Assembly (NCBI GenBank): GCA_033297075.1
Contig: MU858066.1
Span: forward strand, 186,001-250,000
Length of the DNA: 64,000 bases
Direction: 5' to 3'
Source: Rhypophila decipiens
Taxonomy: Eukaryota > Ascomycota > Sordariomycetes > Sordariales > Naviculisporaceae
The notes under the pieces were generated by a model. The model was given only the letters and a program-made list of their open reading frames with translations. It searched no databases and was not told where the DNA came from. Both the position numbers and the translations under genes were made by a program. Positions 34,773 to 46,454 of the stretch are shown here, one piece after another (the stretch's first letter is position 1; every line of letters begins with the position of its first letter).

Positions 34773-37262
34773 TCATGTGTTTTGGTTCTTTTTGGCTTCT
34801 TTTTGTTTGGTAGGCTGGTATGATGAGATTATGCCGTTATGGGAATAACGATATGTGGTCTGGACCTCCTGGTTAGCACTTCGATATGGCTTTTTGTAAG
34901 GTTTGGTCTTCGTGGGCTTTACGTAGTAAGCACAGGGGCGCCATGCTTGCGCACGTGTAGTGTAGACGAGTGCCCTGGAGATTTCATTTTATCATCATCA
35001 GTCACGGAGACGTTGAAGTCTTTGGCTAATCAAATGGATGCCCATTGGATGCCGGGCTGTTTGGCACTGCCATTGGACCAGAGAAATAAAGATTAAACAC
35101 TGGAAATTGAACAAGGAATTGCTACGCTGCTACGCGCGTGCTGCTTGGTCATCACGTCACATTCGCAAATTATCAAGTTTGTTTTTGTCGATCTTTGAGA
35201 GGATATCATTTGCCCTGATACCTGATGAAAACGGATTATCCGGGGTTTTGAAGAGATCAGTGTGTTCGTAAACGTTGACCACAAAAACGATAAGAAACGT
35301 GCTGCAATAATCGTCCCGTCAATGGCATCATGGGTAAACCCGAGTGGTAATATCTCAATTGCTGATACTTATCAGCCTTGTCCAAGAAACGTGTCAGGAG
35401 GCCGGGAGGATTCAGAAGGTCTCCACCGAAGGTTCGAGAATCTTGTTTGCAGAGCCTTGTCAGCGCTTGGAACATTGGCTAAACACATATTACTCTCTAG
35501 AAGGATTTACACCGGCGATACGGGGTTCAGTCTCTGGACTTTTTTTTTTGACAGGTGAGGGGTCGGTCGCCTTCCGGCGGGAGCGTTGGCTCGGTTGCAG
35601 AGTCCCGTCTTCCCGCTCACACTTTGTTGGTAATTTCAGCCTCCGGGCGGCCAAAGCGCATACGTACCGAAATTCCCAGTGCCGTGACAAGGGTGAGTAT
35701 CGGCATCTTGCAAACAAAAATGATTGCCTCACTCTTGTTCAAAATTCTGCACCCCAGACCGTTACAAATGTGAAATGAGGGGGGGACCTGAGGGACAGAC
35801 ACAAGAAGGAGGGGAGACCCCGAAAATGAGTAGGCAAAAAAACAAAACACAAGAAAGCAATCGCCCAAATCTACTGGTTGATAATGCAGGAGGCGTGTAA
35901 ACAATCCACATTTGTTGTCACGGCCGGCATTGGTCCCGGCGACACGCTGGAGAACACCACAGCCCGCCTCTTGCTCCTCTTTCAAGTCTGAGAGGCCAGA
36001 CGGGGTCGGTGATGTGGGGAGATGATGGATGGGACTCTAGAGACCGCGGGGTTCCATTCATTTACTTCACAACGCAAAAGATTCAGAGATGTGTGTGGGA
36101 GAGGCAATTGACGGAACCGGTAGCGCTGGTGGTTACCAAACTGACAGGTATCTTTATACGCCCGCTCAACAAAACAAATAGTCTTGTTGTCTAGGTTCCA
36201 TCTTGGTATTAGGGCCTCCAGGGGTAATTCTGGCGAATGGGTGACACCCGTTGACTTGACAAACCACCGACCACCGGCCCCCTCCAAGAAATTTCCAGAG
36301 AAACCCCAGCCAGCCCATATTTCCTCGAATCGCAAGCATGGAAAATATAGACAGTCAAAAGAACAGAAGAAAGGTGACGCTGTGATTTGCCTGAGGCTGA
36401 ATGGAACAATAAGGCCCTAACTCTCTAAGGCTAAGTTGGACAAGGACAGAGACTTGACTGGAGAGCCATGAGGTAAAAGAACTGGGCCCAAGGATACTGG
36501 TAGCAGAACTCCTAGGTCAATTATGTAACTTTGCCTGTTCATGCTTCTTTCATCTTCTCTTCTCCCACAGTTCGCTTTCTCTCTGGTTTGCTTTGCTTTC
36601 CTTTGCCATCTGTTCCTGCTGCTTCTGCTTGCTGTCCTTTCTCCTGACTGACGCAGAAACTCCACTACCCCTTTTGCTGATCTGCTCAGCCTGTCCCTGT
36701 TACCTCAGACTGCCTCTTCGAACAAGTGGAATTTCGTCCCCCGACCTCCAGGATTTCCCCTCCAACAAACGAGACCGGAGACCCTCCCACTGCTTTGAGT
36801 CCGCAGCCCAGCGCAGTCGTACCGCAACACAACCTGAGCTCTGCACCGGAAACATACAGCCTCCTAGATTGGACCAAGAGATTCGGACGAGTTAAATTCC
36901 TACGTTGCCAAAGTCTGGTCGCTCGTCGTCGGCTTTTACGAAGAAAGGAAAAAAAGCTGTCGCATGGGAAGTTGAGAACAAAACCGGCGTTCCGCTTGTT
37001 GCTGGTTGATACCTGGCGCTCGGTACCAAATACCGTTTTGTCACTGACTCCTTACCGCACCCGCCAAAGGCAATCCCTCCGACAAGATTTTATCTCGCAT
37101 TTATGCAGCTACCGCAATACAGAGCCTGACCTTGTCCGAAAGTTACGGCGGCCACCTTGGAACAATTTTTTTTCTTACAGGCGGCCCCAACCGTCAAAAC
37201 GCATATAACAATTCTGGACCAAAAGCGAAACTCGCTTTAACATCTTCCCGAGTCCACTTCAA
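34773..37262. other. 2.5-kb region before the TPR/J co-chaperone gene
   Basis: No frame here has coding character. A strongly pyrimidine-rich tract at about 36541-36665 and another run of C/T-rich sequence up to 36720 look like a fungal promoter or long leader of the following gene. Confidence 0.5.
36541..36665 (+). promoter_or_regulatory. Pyrimidine-rich promoter tract
   Basis: Over about 125 bases the plus strand is dominated by C and T, with repeated CTTT, TTCC and TCTCT. CT-rich tracts commonly lie upstream of fungal transcription starts. The tract is 600-720 bp before the start of the TPR/J gene, so it would imply a long leader or a leader intron. Confidence 0.35.
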
Positions 37263-39481
37263 ATGAAGTCCCTCTTCTCCAAAAAATCGTCCAAGAAAAC
37301 CAATACCGCGGACGACGAGGATCCAGACTCTGAGCACCTCGACTCGCAGTCCTCGCAGCCTCCTTCGCCCACTAAATCGCCCACCAAGTCTTCGCACTCT
37401 CGGTCGCCTTCCAAGAAGTTTCAGCAGCCGCAGCAGCAGCGCCCCGACTCGCCATCGGCCTCACCATCGGGACGCGAGTCAAAACCGCAGCAGTTACAGT
37501 CGCAGCCGCGCAGTTCGCGCCCTTTTGCACGACACGCAACCGACCCAGGTCAATCGTCTCGCCGAAAGAAACAGATCGATCCCGATACGCACCCGCTCAA
37601 TCTTCCCCCCGAGCAACGGAAGCGACTTTCTGAACTGTCCGGCCTGAACGCCCGCCATTCAATGGAGCACGATAAGGAACCCGTCGTCAATGGCGGCAAG
37701 CCCGCCTCCCCGCCCCCGCAACAGAAGCCATCAGCACCCGCACATTCAAATTCTTTCACTGTTCCCATAACAAACGGCACTGGCACCGCGGATGCAAAGG
37801 CGAACGGCGATAAGGACGTCCCTGCCCCTCCACCCCATCGGTCGCAGCCTGCTAGCCCCACCCAGACCGCTGCCGAAGACGCAGAGCGGTTCAAGAACGA
37901 CGGCAACAAGTACTTTGGCGAGAAGAACTATACCCGTGCTATTCAGTTATACACCAAAGGTGATTATTGTGCAACTCTTTTCACTCAGAAATTGACCCGA
38001 TGCTAATTCGCTCCATCAACCTCAGCTGTCGAGTTACAACCAGGCAATGCGACCTATCTTGGAAACAGGGCAGCAGCCTACATGGGCGCGGGTAGGTACC
38101 TAGAAGCCCTGGAGGACTGCAAGAAGGCGGCGGATATGGACGGCAAGAATGCCAAAGTCATAATGCGCCTGGCTCGTATCTACACTAGTCTAGGCCGCCC
38201 CGAGGAGGCTCTCGAGACATTTGCTCGTCTTCACCCATCGCCGTCTGCTAAGGACATGCAGCCAGCTAAGGAAATGCTGCACTACGTCCGAGCGGCCCAG
38301 ACGGCCTTGAAAGACGGCACTGCGGCGTCCATGGTGCTGCACCCTCTAGACATGGCCGAGAAGCACCTGGGTTTCGGTGCTCCCAAGCCAAGAAAGTGGC
38401 AGCTCATGAGAGGCCAGGCGCTGCTCAAGATGGGAGACTCCAAGTCTTTGGGAGAGGTCCAGAACATCGCCATGTCGCTGCTTAGGAACAACAACATGGA
38501 CCCAGAGGCCATGGTGCTCCGGGGCCGCGCGCTCGCTTGCCAGGGCGAGAACGAGCTGGCTATCCAATATTTGCGCAAGGCCCTCAACTGCGATCCTGAC
38601 TACAAGGATGCCGTCAAGTGGCTCCGGGCAGTACAGAAGCTTGAGCGGATGAAGGAGGAAGGAAATAGCGAGTACAAGGCGCAGAGATGGCAATCTGCTC
38701 TTGACAAGTATACCGCTGCCCTCGAGATCGATCCCACCAACAAGGGCACAAACTCCAAGATCCTGCAAAACCGAGCGCTTTGCCGAATCAAGCTGAGACA
38801 GTACGATGAGGCCATTGCGGACTGCGAGAAGGCCGTCAGCCTCGATCCTACGTACACCAAAGCCCGAAAGACCAAGGCCAACGCCTTGGGCAAGGCCGAG
38901 AGGTGGGAGGATGCAGTACGAGAATGGAAGGCGATCCAGGAACTGGAACCCGAGGACCGCAACATTGCCAAGGAGATCCGCAACGCAGAGCTCGAGCTCA
39001 AGAAGTCACAGAGGAAGGACTACTACAAGATCTTGGGTGTTGAGAAGACCGCGGACGAGAACGCCATCAAGAAGGCCTACCGCAAGCTCGCCATTGTTCA
39101 CCATCCCGACAAGAACCCTGGGGATGCCACCGCCGAAGCCCGCTTCAAGGACATCAGCGAGGCCTACGAAACGCTTAGCGATCCTCAGTACGTGACACAT
39201 ACTTTTCCCTTTGAAATATCAGATGTACTAACACACAATGTAGGAAACGTGCTCGGTATGACAGCGGCGATGACCTGATAGATCCGTCGGACATGTTCGG
39301 TGGCGGAGGTATGGGCCACGGCGGTATTGATCCTGAGATTATCTTCTCCATGATGGGCGGGGCTCACGGAGCACAGTTTGGTGGAGGTGGATTTGGCGGT
39401 GGTGGCGGATTTCCATTTGGAGGGCAAGGCCAACGGGCAAGAGGAGGGGGAGGGTTCCAACCTGGTTTCAGCTTCCAATGA
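37263..39481 (+). CDS. TPR and J-domain co-chaperone (DNAJC7/TPR2-like)
   Basis: Three exons, 37263-37959, 38026-39187 and 39244-39481, give 698 residues. The introns are 66 bp and 56 bp with CTAAT and CTAAC branches. About 200 disordered residues (Ser, Pro, Gln, Lys) come first. A series of TPR helices runs from about 212 ([20 protein letters not shown]) to about 540. A J domain follows at about 562-628 ([20 protein letters not shown]) with an intact HPD (VHHPDKNP). The end is Gly/Phe-rich (FGGGGFG) and stops at GFSFQ. The architecture is that of DNAJC7: TPRs bind the Hsp70/Hsp90 tails and the J domain stimulates Hsp70 ATPase. The stop codon lies in CAA TGA CAA CCC and the same frame stays open for 101 more codons (see 39482-39787). 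Confidence 0.93.
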
Positions 39482-39787
39482 CAACCCAGCGAGGAAGATG
39501 CATCGGACGGCGAGCGCGGGGACGACAGCGAAGACACGAGCCATGATGAGTTCCGGGAACGACAGAGACGAAACGACGATGATAACGGCAACGTCAAGGC
39601 CACTTGGCGGGCTGAAGCTGCTGAGGGAAATTTGCAGCAGCTGGAGCAGCTGCGCCGATGGGGACTCATGGCGGTGGCAGCCGTTGTGCTTCTTCCTGCG
39701 TACCTGGTCGGGGTAGTGGCCGTGGGTTTTGGAATTGTATTTGTTCTTGTTCGGGCGGTCAGGGCGTTGGTTAGAGCAGCGCGCTGA
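39482..39787 (+). other. In-frame extension after the co-chaperone stop codon
   Basis: Directly after the TGA at 39479-39481 the same frame continues for 101 codons to the TGA at 39785-39787. The first about 60 residues are very acidic and charged (EEDASDGERGDDSEDTS). A short amphipathic stretch (NLQQLEQLRRWG) follows, then about 35 hydrophobic residues (LMAVAAVVLLPAYLVGVV, GFGIVFVLVRAV) and a basic end (RALVRAAR). This would be a C-terminal membrane anchor. Other frames here are also partly open, so openness alone is weak evidence; the membrane-anchor composition and leaky-stop context are what make it notable. Confidence 0.4.
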
Positions 39788-40858
39788 CGGACATGATGGG
39801 TGAAATGATAATATTTCAATAATGAGAAGAGGGACGTGTTTTCTTCCTCTTTGGACAAAATATGGGTGTACTTTGAAGAATGAAGGATAGGCAACTTGGG
39901 GCATTCATTACACATTAGACTTGCTATTGCTTTCCCGTTTCAGCTCATCATCCCTTGGTTGCAGTTTTCGATTCCATAGCTCATAATTGACTCCAGTATG
40001 TCATCACATAAGGCGTTGCTTTTGTTTTGTAGTTTCTAGGTGGGATTCTTCCTTCAGCGAGAGAATAGCTTGGTTTTAATGTACTTAGCAAGTTGTTATT
40101 CAAGTTGCTGACTGTATCGTGAGATGGGTGTGAATATATCACATACACCATGAGTAATATTGTTCGTACTCCTGTTGCACTCCTTGCCAGAGATCAATGT
40201 ACATTCTTTCATCGAAGCTGAGATGTCCTGGTTGATTTTGATGACAGATTGTCGTAGAGTTTCAAGTACCGTCCTATACTATTTTAGCTGCGGAGTGACA
40301 TTGCCAAACAGCCCTGCTCAGAAATCTGGGGTTGTAACGGGTACACCTTGTACGGTACGTAACTGTGGACGTGCCCAGCCGGAGGAAGCTTGGACCCCTG
40401 TTCTTTTAGCAAATTTGGAGGCCACGATTCACATTGACACTTTTTGTTAGCCGAGCCGCCACATTGCAATTGCACCTTGAATGGATGAAGGAACAGACAA
40501 GTATACCGCAAAACAACCTTCTCTTTACTACCACCACTTTCCTTTCAGGTTCTGCGAAACTTTTATAAACTCTCCCCTTTTACACGGGATTGTTGGAATT
40601 GTTTGGGAGGTTTACTTATCTTCCCTTTTATGCCTTCTTTCGTGGTGGACTCCTTCCTTCTTAGTGGATGCGCTGAGCAGAAGAGCCAGCTATCTTTTGC
40701 CTGATCTTTGTCTCCTTGTCATAGTCCCACCACCGGACCTAATCGCTGCCACAGGTGCCACTTGACGTCTTTTCTACAAGACACTCGCCTCCGATCCGAC
40801 TGTCGAACGAAATCAAGAAACAGGGAAGAAATAAGGCCTCGGCCGTGCAGTACTCGCC
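39788..40858. other. Intergenic region before SEC63
   Basis: This holds the 3' side of the co-chaperone gene and the SEC63 promoter. A C/T-rich stretch lies at about 40515-40700. No gene is supported. Confidence 0.5.
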
Positions 40859-43047
40859 ATGAGTACAGACTACGCCTATGACGAGGAGGGCTACCTCTGG
40901 CCCTTCTTCGTCTTCACGCTCACAACCATCATCACTCTCCCCCTCACATACATGCTCATAAACCGGTCGCGCGACCCCGCCGCCCAGTTCAGTCGCGTGC
41001 AGACCGACTTCAAACACCAACACTCACACCTCGTCGACTCGCTGCGCAAAACGGAGAAGCGCAAGGATCGCAAGATATGGCTTCTCGCCGCCGTGGTCGG
41101 CGGCTGGGCCATCATGGGCTACATGCTCTACCTGATCAGCATAACCGAGGTGCCGGCGCAGAAGCTATGGAACCCGTACGACATCCTCAACATCCCCGAG
41201 AGCGCGAGCGAGAAGGTCATCAAGAGCACCTACAAGAAGCTGTCTCTCAAGTTCCATCCCGACAAGGTCAAGGTCGACCCTTCCAAGAATGAGACAGTTG
41301 AGGACCTGAACAACAGATACGTCGAGATCTCCAAGGCATACCAGGCGCTTACCGACGAGGATGTCCGAAACAACTTTATCCAATATGGCAACCCGGATGG
41401 CAAGCAGGGCTACAGCATCAACATTGGCCTGCCCAAGGTTATCATTTCGGATGGCAATGGCAAGTACGTTGTGCTGCTGTATACTCTGATCTTTGGTGTC
41501 CTCCTGCCTTATCTTGTTGGGTCATGGTGGTACGGTACTCTCAGGCGCTCCAAGGAAGGCGTGCTCATGGAGAGCGCCAACAGACTCTTCAAGGAATACA
41601 GGGACGACATTGACGAGAGCGGCATCATCGAGGCGCTCAGCATTGGACAAGAGTACGAGGAGCTCTTCAAGGGTGACAGGGCTGATACCGGCTTGTCCAA
41701 GATTGAGTCGCGCATTCTTGCCGAGGGCGAGCTCTCGCCGCTTGCCGGAGGACTATCTGCCAAGGACAGGAGGAAACTGGAGGACTTGGAGAGCGGTCCA
41801 CGAAGGAAAGCACTGGCTCTTTTGTGGGCTTACCTCGGACGCGTCGATCTTGACGACGAGTCTCTGGAGAAGGCCAAGTACCAGGTAGCGCCTATCGCGG
41901 CTGCCCTGAACAAGTCCTTCAACGCCATCGCCCTCGCATACATGAACACGGCTCCCCTCTTGGGCTCTTACTATACCAATCAGAGCCTGATCCAAGCCAT
42001 GCCCCCCAAGTCGTCTCCTCTGCTCCAGCTGCCTCATTTCTCCCCCAAGGTCGTCAAGGCTATCCAGGGTGACTCTCGGGTACACACATCGGTACAGAAC
42101 TTTATGGACAAGCCAGACGCCACCCGCCGCAGTCTGGCGGTAGGCAAGAACCTCCTCACCGACGAGCAATACCACGAGGCTGTCAAGGTCGCCAAGCAAC
42201 TGCCCTATCTCCGCGTAGCCAAGGCCTTCTTCAAGGTCACAGGCGAGCGCTTCATCATCCCTTCGTCGCTAGTCACACTCGTCGTCAAGGGCCGCTTCGT
42301 GCCCCCCGGCAGCGAGAAGGTCCCCAAGGTAGTCGAGACCGACCTCGAGGACATTGATCCCGCAGAGGACGACCTCGATGCCATCCTCGGCCGCAAGACC
42401 CCCAAGCAAATCGGCAAGGACGAGAAGGGCAAGCCCATCTATGAAGCTGCCGAGTCGGACCCTATCACCCCGCCATTAGTAGCTGCACCGTATTTCGCCC
42501 GCGACCACTCGCCCAGGTGGCATGTTTTCTTGACAGACTCCAAGCAAGGACGCGTGGCCGTCCCGCCGTTTACGTTTGCCCAGTTCGACAAGCCCATCTT
42601 TGAGGCTGACGGCAAGACGCCCACTTTTGCTATGCAGACGCTCAAGGCTCAGTTCCAGGCACCGCCGCAGGCTGGGCACTACACGTTCGTGATGCACGTT
42701 GTGTGTGACTCGTATGTTGGGTTTGATACCAAGATGGAGGTGACGCTTATTGTGGAGGAGGCGAATAAAGCGGCGCTGATGAAGGATGAGGAGGAGATTA
42801 GTGAGCCGGAAGAAGGTTAGTACATTGTCCTTCCCCCTTTACATTCTGAGATCATCACTAACTTGCCTTTGCTGTAGACTCGATCGCTGGAATCATGAAC
42901 GCTGCCAAGGGCGGAGCACCGCCCGCGCCGAAACCAGCAAAGAAGAAGGTTGAGTCAGAGGATGAGAGTGATGAGGAGAGCGGGACGGAAGAGGAAGCTG
43001 ATACGACGAGTGATACGAATACTGATACTGAGGATGAGGGGAACTAA
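40859..43047 (+). CDS. SEC63: Sec63, ER translocon J-domain subunit
   Basis: Two exons, 40859-42815 and 42878-43047, give 708 residues. The 62-bp intron has GTTAGT and a CTAAC branch. Sec63 sits in the ER membrane with Sec61/Sec62 and recruits the luminal Hsp70 Kar2/BiP. Membrane segments are visible near 13-33, 73-93 and 203-226. A J domain lies between the second and third (WNPYDILNI to about 175) with HPD at 133-135. The large cytosolic Brl region follows and ends in the Sec63 immunoglobulin-like part (HYTFVMHVVCDSYVGFDTKMEVTLIV). The second exon adds a Lys-rich patch and a long acidic Glu/Asp/Thr tail, as expected for the Sec62-binding end. The start ATG is in a good context (gccATGAG) and is preceded by no in-frame ATG. 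Confidence 0.96.
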
Positions 43048-43630
43048 ATCAATTAAAATGAGCGGGTTGCATTTGTCTTTTCTTCTTCTTTTTCTTTACT
43101 TATTACCTACATAGTACCTCGGTATCAGGGCATGAGTGAGGTACTCTTGGGGTTATTTCTAGAAATCTTGGCCTGTTTTTCTGTGTTGCGTCGTCTTAAT
43201 TCATCTTCAATTTCTTCATCTCCACCCTGTTCAGGTTGTTCATATACACCTAAGTGTTTGGCACGTGTAGCGGCTCCTGAACGTCTCCCATTTACAGCCG
43301 TTCGTCCTGTCTCGGTATTGACATTATCAGACTTGAAGGGGGAAAGCGGTTAGTGAGCTGGTCCTTACAACACAACAAAACAGTATACCAGAATGGGTAC
43401 TACATTGTCTGGTTTGTTGTTAATGGGACCTAGGTAATTCAGGAAACCTGGTCAGATGACCCCAGGTAACCGCACCTCAGATCTCAACAGAAGAGAGCAA
43501 AGTAAATATCTATCTACATTTATCTCATCTGCGTTGGTATCATGGATCTGTCGCAGCAGGAATTTATCATCTCTCCGTAACTGGTCTGTCTATATGTGGA
43601 AGTAATCTGAGAGGCCATTCATGAGGCCCC
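43048..43630. other. Convergent intergenic region, SEC63 and KTI12
   Basis: Shared 3' side of two convergent genes. T-rich sequence follows the SEC63 stop. No gene is seen. Confidence 0.55.
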
Positions 43631-44829
43631 TCAGCCGTCTTTGTCAAAAACATCATTCAAATACCCGACAAAACTCTCCCTCAACCTGCCAACCGCCAGC
43701 TTCCCTACAGCCTCGAGTCCAATACCCCCCCGATTAAGCGCGACAAACGCCCGCCGATGCCTCTGCAACTGAGGCAATCCAACTTTCTGCGCGGGTAATT
43801 CCACCACGAGCTGATCTTCCTCCTTCTCATCTCCCCCGTTTCTAGGGAGTAATATCCTCTGCCCATCACCCCCACCACCATCTTCATTCTGCACCTCGAG
43901 TATCGCCTTGACAATATTTTGCGTCTCCCGCTCAAGAAGGTAGAGATAATCGCCCCCGGGGTCTTTGTCCCTTTGTACCGTGGAGAGGTTTGGCCGGACA
44001 AGTTTTTTGGATTCTCCGGCGAGGACGTCCCATAGCTTGGAGAATGTTTGGGTTGTTTGGTGGGGGTCATCTTCCCAGATTAGGGTGAAGAGGGGGGAGT
44101 CCCAGCGTGTCATTGGGTTGGGCTCCTCGTAGCGGAATATTAGGTTTTCGAAGTTGCTCTCTGAGTAGGGCTCTGAAGTGTCATCCTTGGAGAGGATGGA
44201 TTCGGTTTCGTTCTCTTCTGGTTTTGTGTGGTCTGGTGATTCGCTATCTTTCTCTTCTGCTTCTGGTTTTGGCTCAGGTTGTTGTTGACCTTGGGAACTT
44301 GCTTGCTGTTCTGTTCGTTTTCGTCGAGCTAATCGTGCCTCGTTTACTTGCTTGGCCTTGTCGACAGAACACCCGATCTGGAGGACCGCGCTGGGGGTGC
44401 GCATGTTTTTCGCCTCGCAGAACAGCTGGTACCGCCACCCCTTGATGTAGTTTAGCCCGTCGAGAATGACAATGTCGCGAGGCGAGAGGACCCTCTTGAC
44501 GGCGCCGTAGAGGGCCGCGCGGGCGTCTTTTTCCGAGGCATTGGCGGAGCGTACGTGGGCGGGGAGTTTCTCGGGCGAGAGGTCGTAGACTGTTCGGGAT
44601 ATCGACTGGGTTTGGTCGGATATTAGGTGTAATCTGTATTTGGGGGTCGAGGAGGAGGCGGCGGTGGTCTCTGCTATCCGCGATTCGAGGTAGTCGTGGA
44701 GCTGCTTTGCGCGGGTTGATTTGCCTGAGCAGGGCAAGCCGGTGATGATTATGAGCTGGTATGTGGTGTTAGTACGGGTCGTGCTATATGTCATCACTCA
44801 TTCGGAACAATAGGGGAGCTTACAGGCAT
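43631..44829 (-). CDS. KTI12: Kti12, Elongator-associated P-loop protein
   Basis: Two exons on the minus strand, 44829-44824 and 44755-43631, give 376 residues. The first exon is just six bases (ATG CCT). The 68-bp intron has GTAAGC, a CTAAC branch and ACCAG. Splicing yields MPLIIITGLPCSGKST, the canonical Kti12 start with a Walker A motif at 8-15; the unspliced frame would begin MMTYSTTR and lack this. Other landmarks are VILDGLNYIKGWRYQLFCEAK, YEEPNPMTRWDSPLFTL and the C-terminal helix set ending VALNRGGIGLE, AVGRLRESFVGYLNDVF. Kti12 binds carrier tRNA and Elongator and is needed for wobble-uridine modification (mcm5/ncm5). An acidic, Gln-rich insert lies at about 155-200. No key residue appears missing. 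Confidence 0.94.
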
Positions 44830-45442
44830 GGTCAGGACCTTGTTAGGATTTGGAATAATACCAAGTCACTGTGCAGTATTGCAACTTTTGGCGGGGCTCT
44901 AACAAGATCAATGTGTTTGGTGGGGTTGTGGGGGCTGAAATGGCGGCTGGTCTTAGCATTCTGTTCCAGCAAAGCGCTTGCTCAGGTTCCACAGCACCAA
45001 CCGTTATTAGACCCACTCTCAGCTCGCCAAGACTCTTGACCTCACTCCATCTCGTGCCGATCATAGCCTCTGCTAGTATTTTAAGATATTCATCACTTTC
45101 TTCTTAACAACCTGACAAGGGCCGTCGAGGGTCTTTTCAGCATCCATTTAGAATACTGACAGTAGGATTTCTACATTCCATTTTTACACCTTTGTGCCAC
45201 TATCGAATCGTCTAATGGGATCTCGTCTGAACCTTTGGCTGCCGGCTCCTCAGGAATATGAGGATTGCTCTCCGACGGTGCCGACAGCGGCATAACCGAC
45301 GAAATCGAAGGACCGCTGATAGCCCGACCAACGGGCTTACAATGGACATGGTACACCACACATCCTTTGATAGGGGACTTATTGCAATCCACCCAGACGA
45401 GAAGCAAATCGGCCGGTACCGTCTTCTTCACCTCTTAGCAGT
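44830..45442. other. Intergenic region upstream of the HNH-like fragment
   Basis: This holds the KTI12 promoter. Short frames on both strands between 45171 and 45431 have protein-like composition but no ATG-to-splice model works. The missing first exon of the next gene, if it is intact, should lie here. Confidence 0.4.
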
Positions 45443-46085
45443 GTGCCTGATTTGCTCGAGGAACCGGAGCCCAATTACGTCCCGACAACGAGACCAGACT
45501 CTCTATACATAAAAGAGCTACTAAGTTCTCACTTCCACCCAACGACCTTTCAACCAATTACCTTTTCACGGCGAACTCTTACGTTCAATGCGAGATACAT
45601 TGATCCCGACATCGAGGTAGTCAGTGATATGACTACTAATGAAAAGGCAAAGCTGGCCCGAGTTGTGACGCAACTAGAGGGCCATGGGAGACGCTCGCAA
45701 GGATTATCCGTCGGTCAAAACCGACCGCGGATCCAGCGGATCCAAGTTCCGAGCCGCTATGATACACCGAGACCAGTACACATGCGTCCTTACGGGCGCC
45801 AAGCTGCTAAGTGAGGCCACCTGGAACAATCCGTCGGGTATAAGACCAAACGATATTGTAGAGGACGACCTACGATCAGCTGCGACTCGGATACTATGGT
45901 TGGCTTATATTGGTGGAAAGGATGAACATGTCGATATAGAGGACGACCGGAACGAGCGGGACCACCGGGACGACGACACCGACGACGAGTCCGAGCAGGG
46001 TGGAGACGACAGCACGGACTCGTGCCCCGAGAGTCCACGCGGGGGCCACACGCCTTCGGACGACGTCCACAGCCGAGATATGTAG
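45443..46085 (+). CDS. Partial hypothetical protein, faint HNH-like motif
   Basis: Two frames can be joined by a 61-bp intron (45617-45677, GTAGTC, CTACTAAT branch, ACTAG), giving 193 codons without a stop. The join reads DPDIE/RAMGDARKDYP. The frame opens at 45443 without an ATG, so a 5' exon is missing or lost. FRAAMIHRDQYTCVLTGA resembles the first strand of fungal HNH nuclease-like domains, but the following His residues of such domains are absent. The end is a long acidic Asp/Glu tail. The gene could be an intact unknown gene with an unseen first exon, or a decayed remnant. I do not assign a function. Confidence 0.4.
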
Positions 46086-46193
46086 TTGGTGGTCATAACT
46101 TTCGACCTGAGGGGACGGCTTTTTGGAGCAAATTTTAGGACATGGCCAGACCCAAGGATCCCGACCAGTCCAATTTGACTTTCTAGACCAGAG

Positions 46194-46386
46194 GCATTTA
46201 TTCGAACCAGTCAAGGCATTTATTCGAACCAGTCAAGGCATTTATTGGAGCCAGTCAAGGCATTTATTGGAGCCAGTCAAGGCATTTATTGGAGCCAGTC
46301 AAGGCATTTATTCGAGCCAGTCAGGGCATTTATTCGAGCCAGTCAGGGCATTTATTCGAGCTAGTTAATATATTTATTTATTCGAG
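46194..46386 (+). repeat. 22-bp minisatellite, copy B (about 8.5 units)
   Basis: The tandem unit is 22 bp, GCATTTATTCGAGCCAGTCA plus AG, in eight full units from 46194 plus a degenerate end. Units 3-5 read TTATTGGAGCC; the others read TTATTCGA(A/G)CC. The array starts about 110 bp after the stop of the HNH-like fragment. The unit has the same length, phase and strand as the array at 28863-29038 and differs mainly at its second base and its last five. Confidence 0.9.
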
Positions 46387-46454
46387 TAAAAGGATCTTTA
46401 GACCTTTCCATTCACATATTCAAAATAAAACAAAATAATATTGTCAGCCAGGAC

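Noticed and set aside
39390..39490. Intron that would remove the co-chaperone stop codon
   Set aside because: Possible GT and AG exist but there is no CTAAC/CTGAC branch and it would delete the Gly-rich end.
39364..39915. 183-codon minus-strand frame opposite the co-chaperone end
   Set aside because: It is the antisense shadow of a Gly-rich coding region; no independent evidence.
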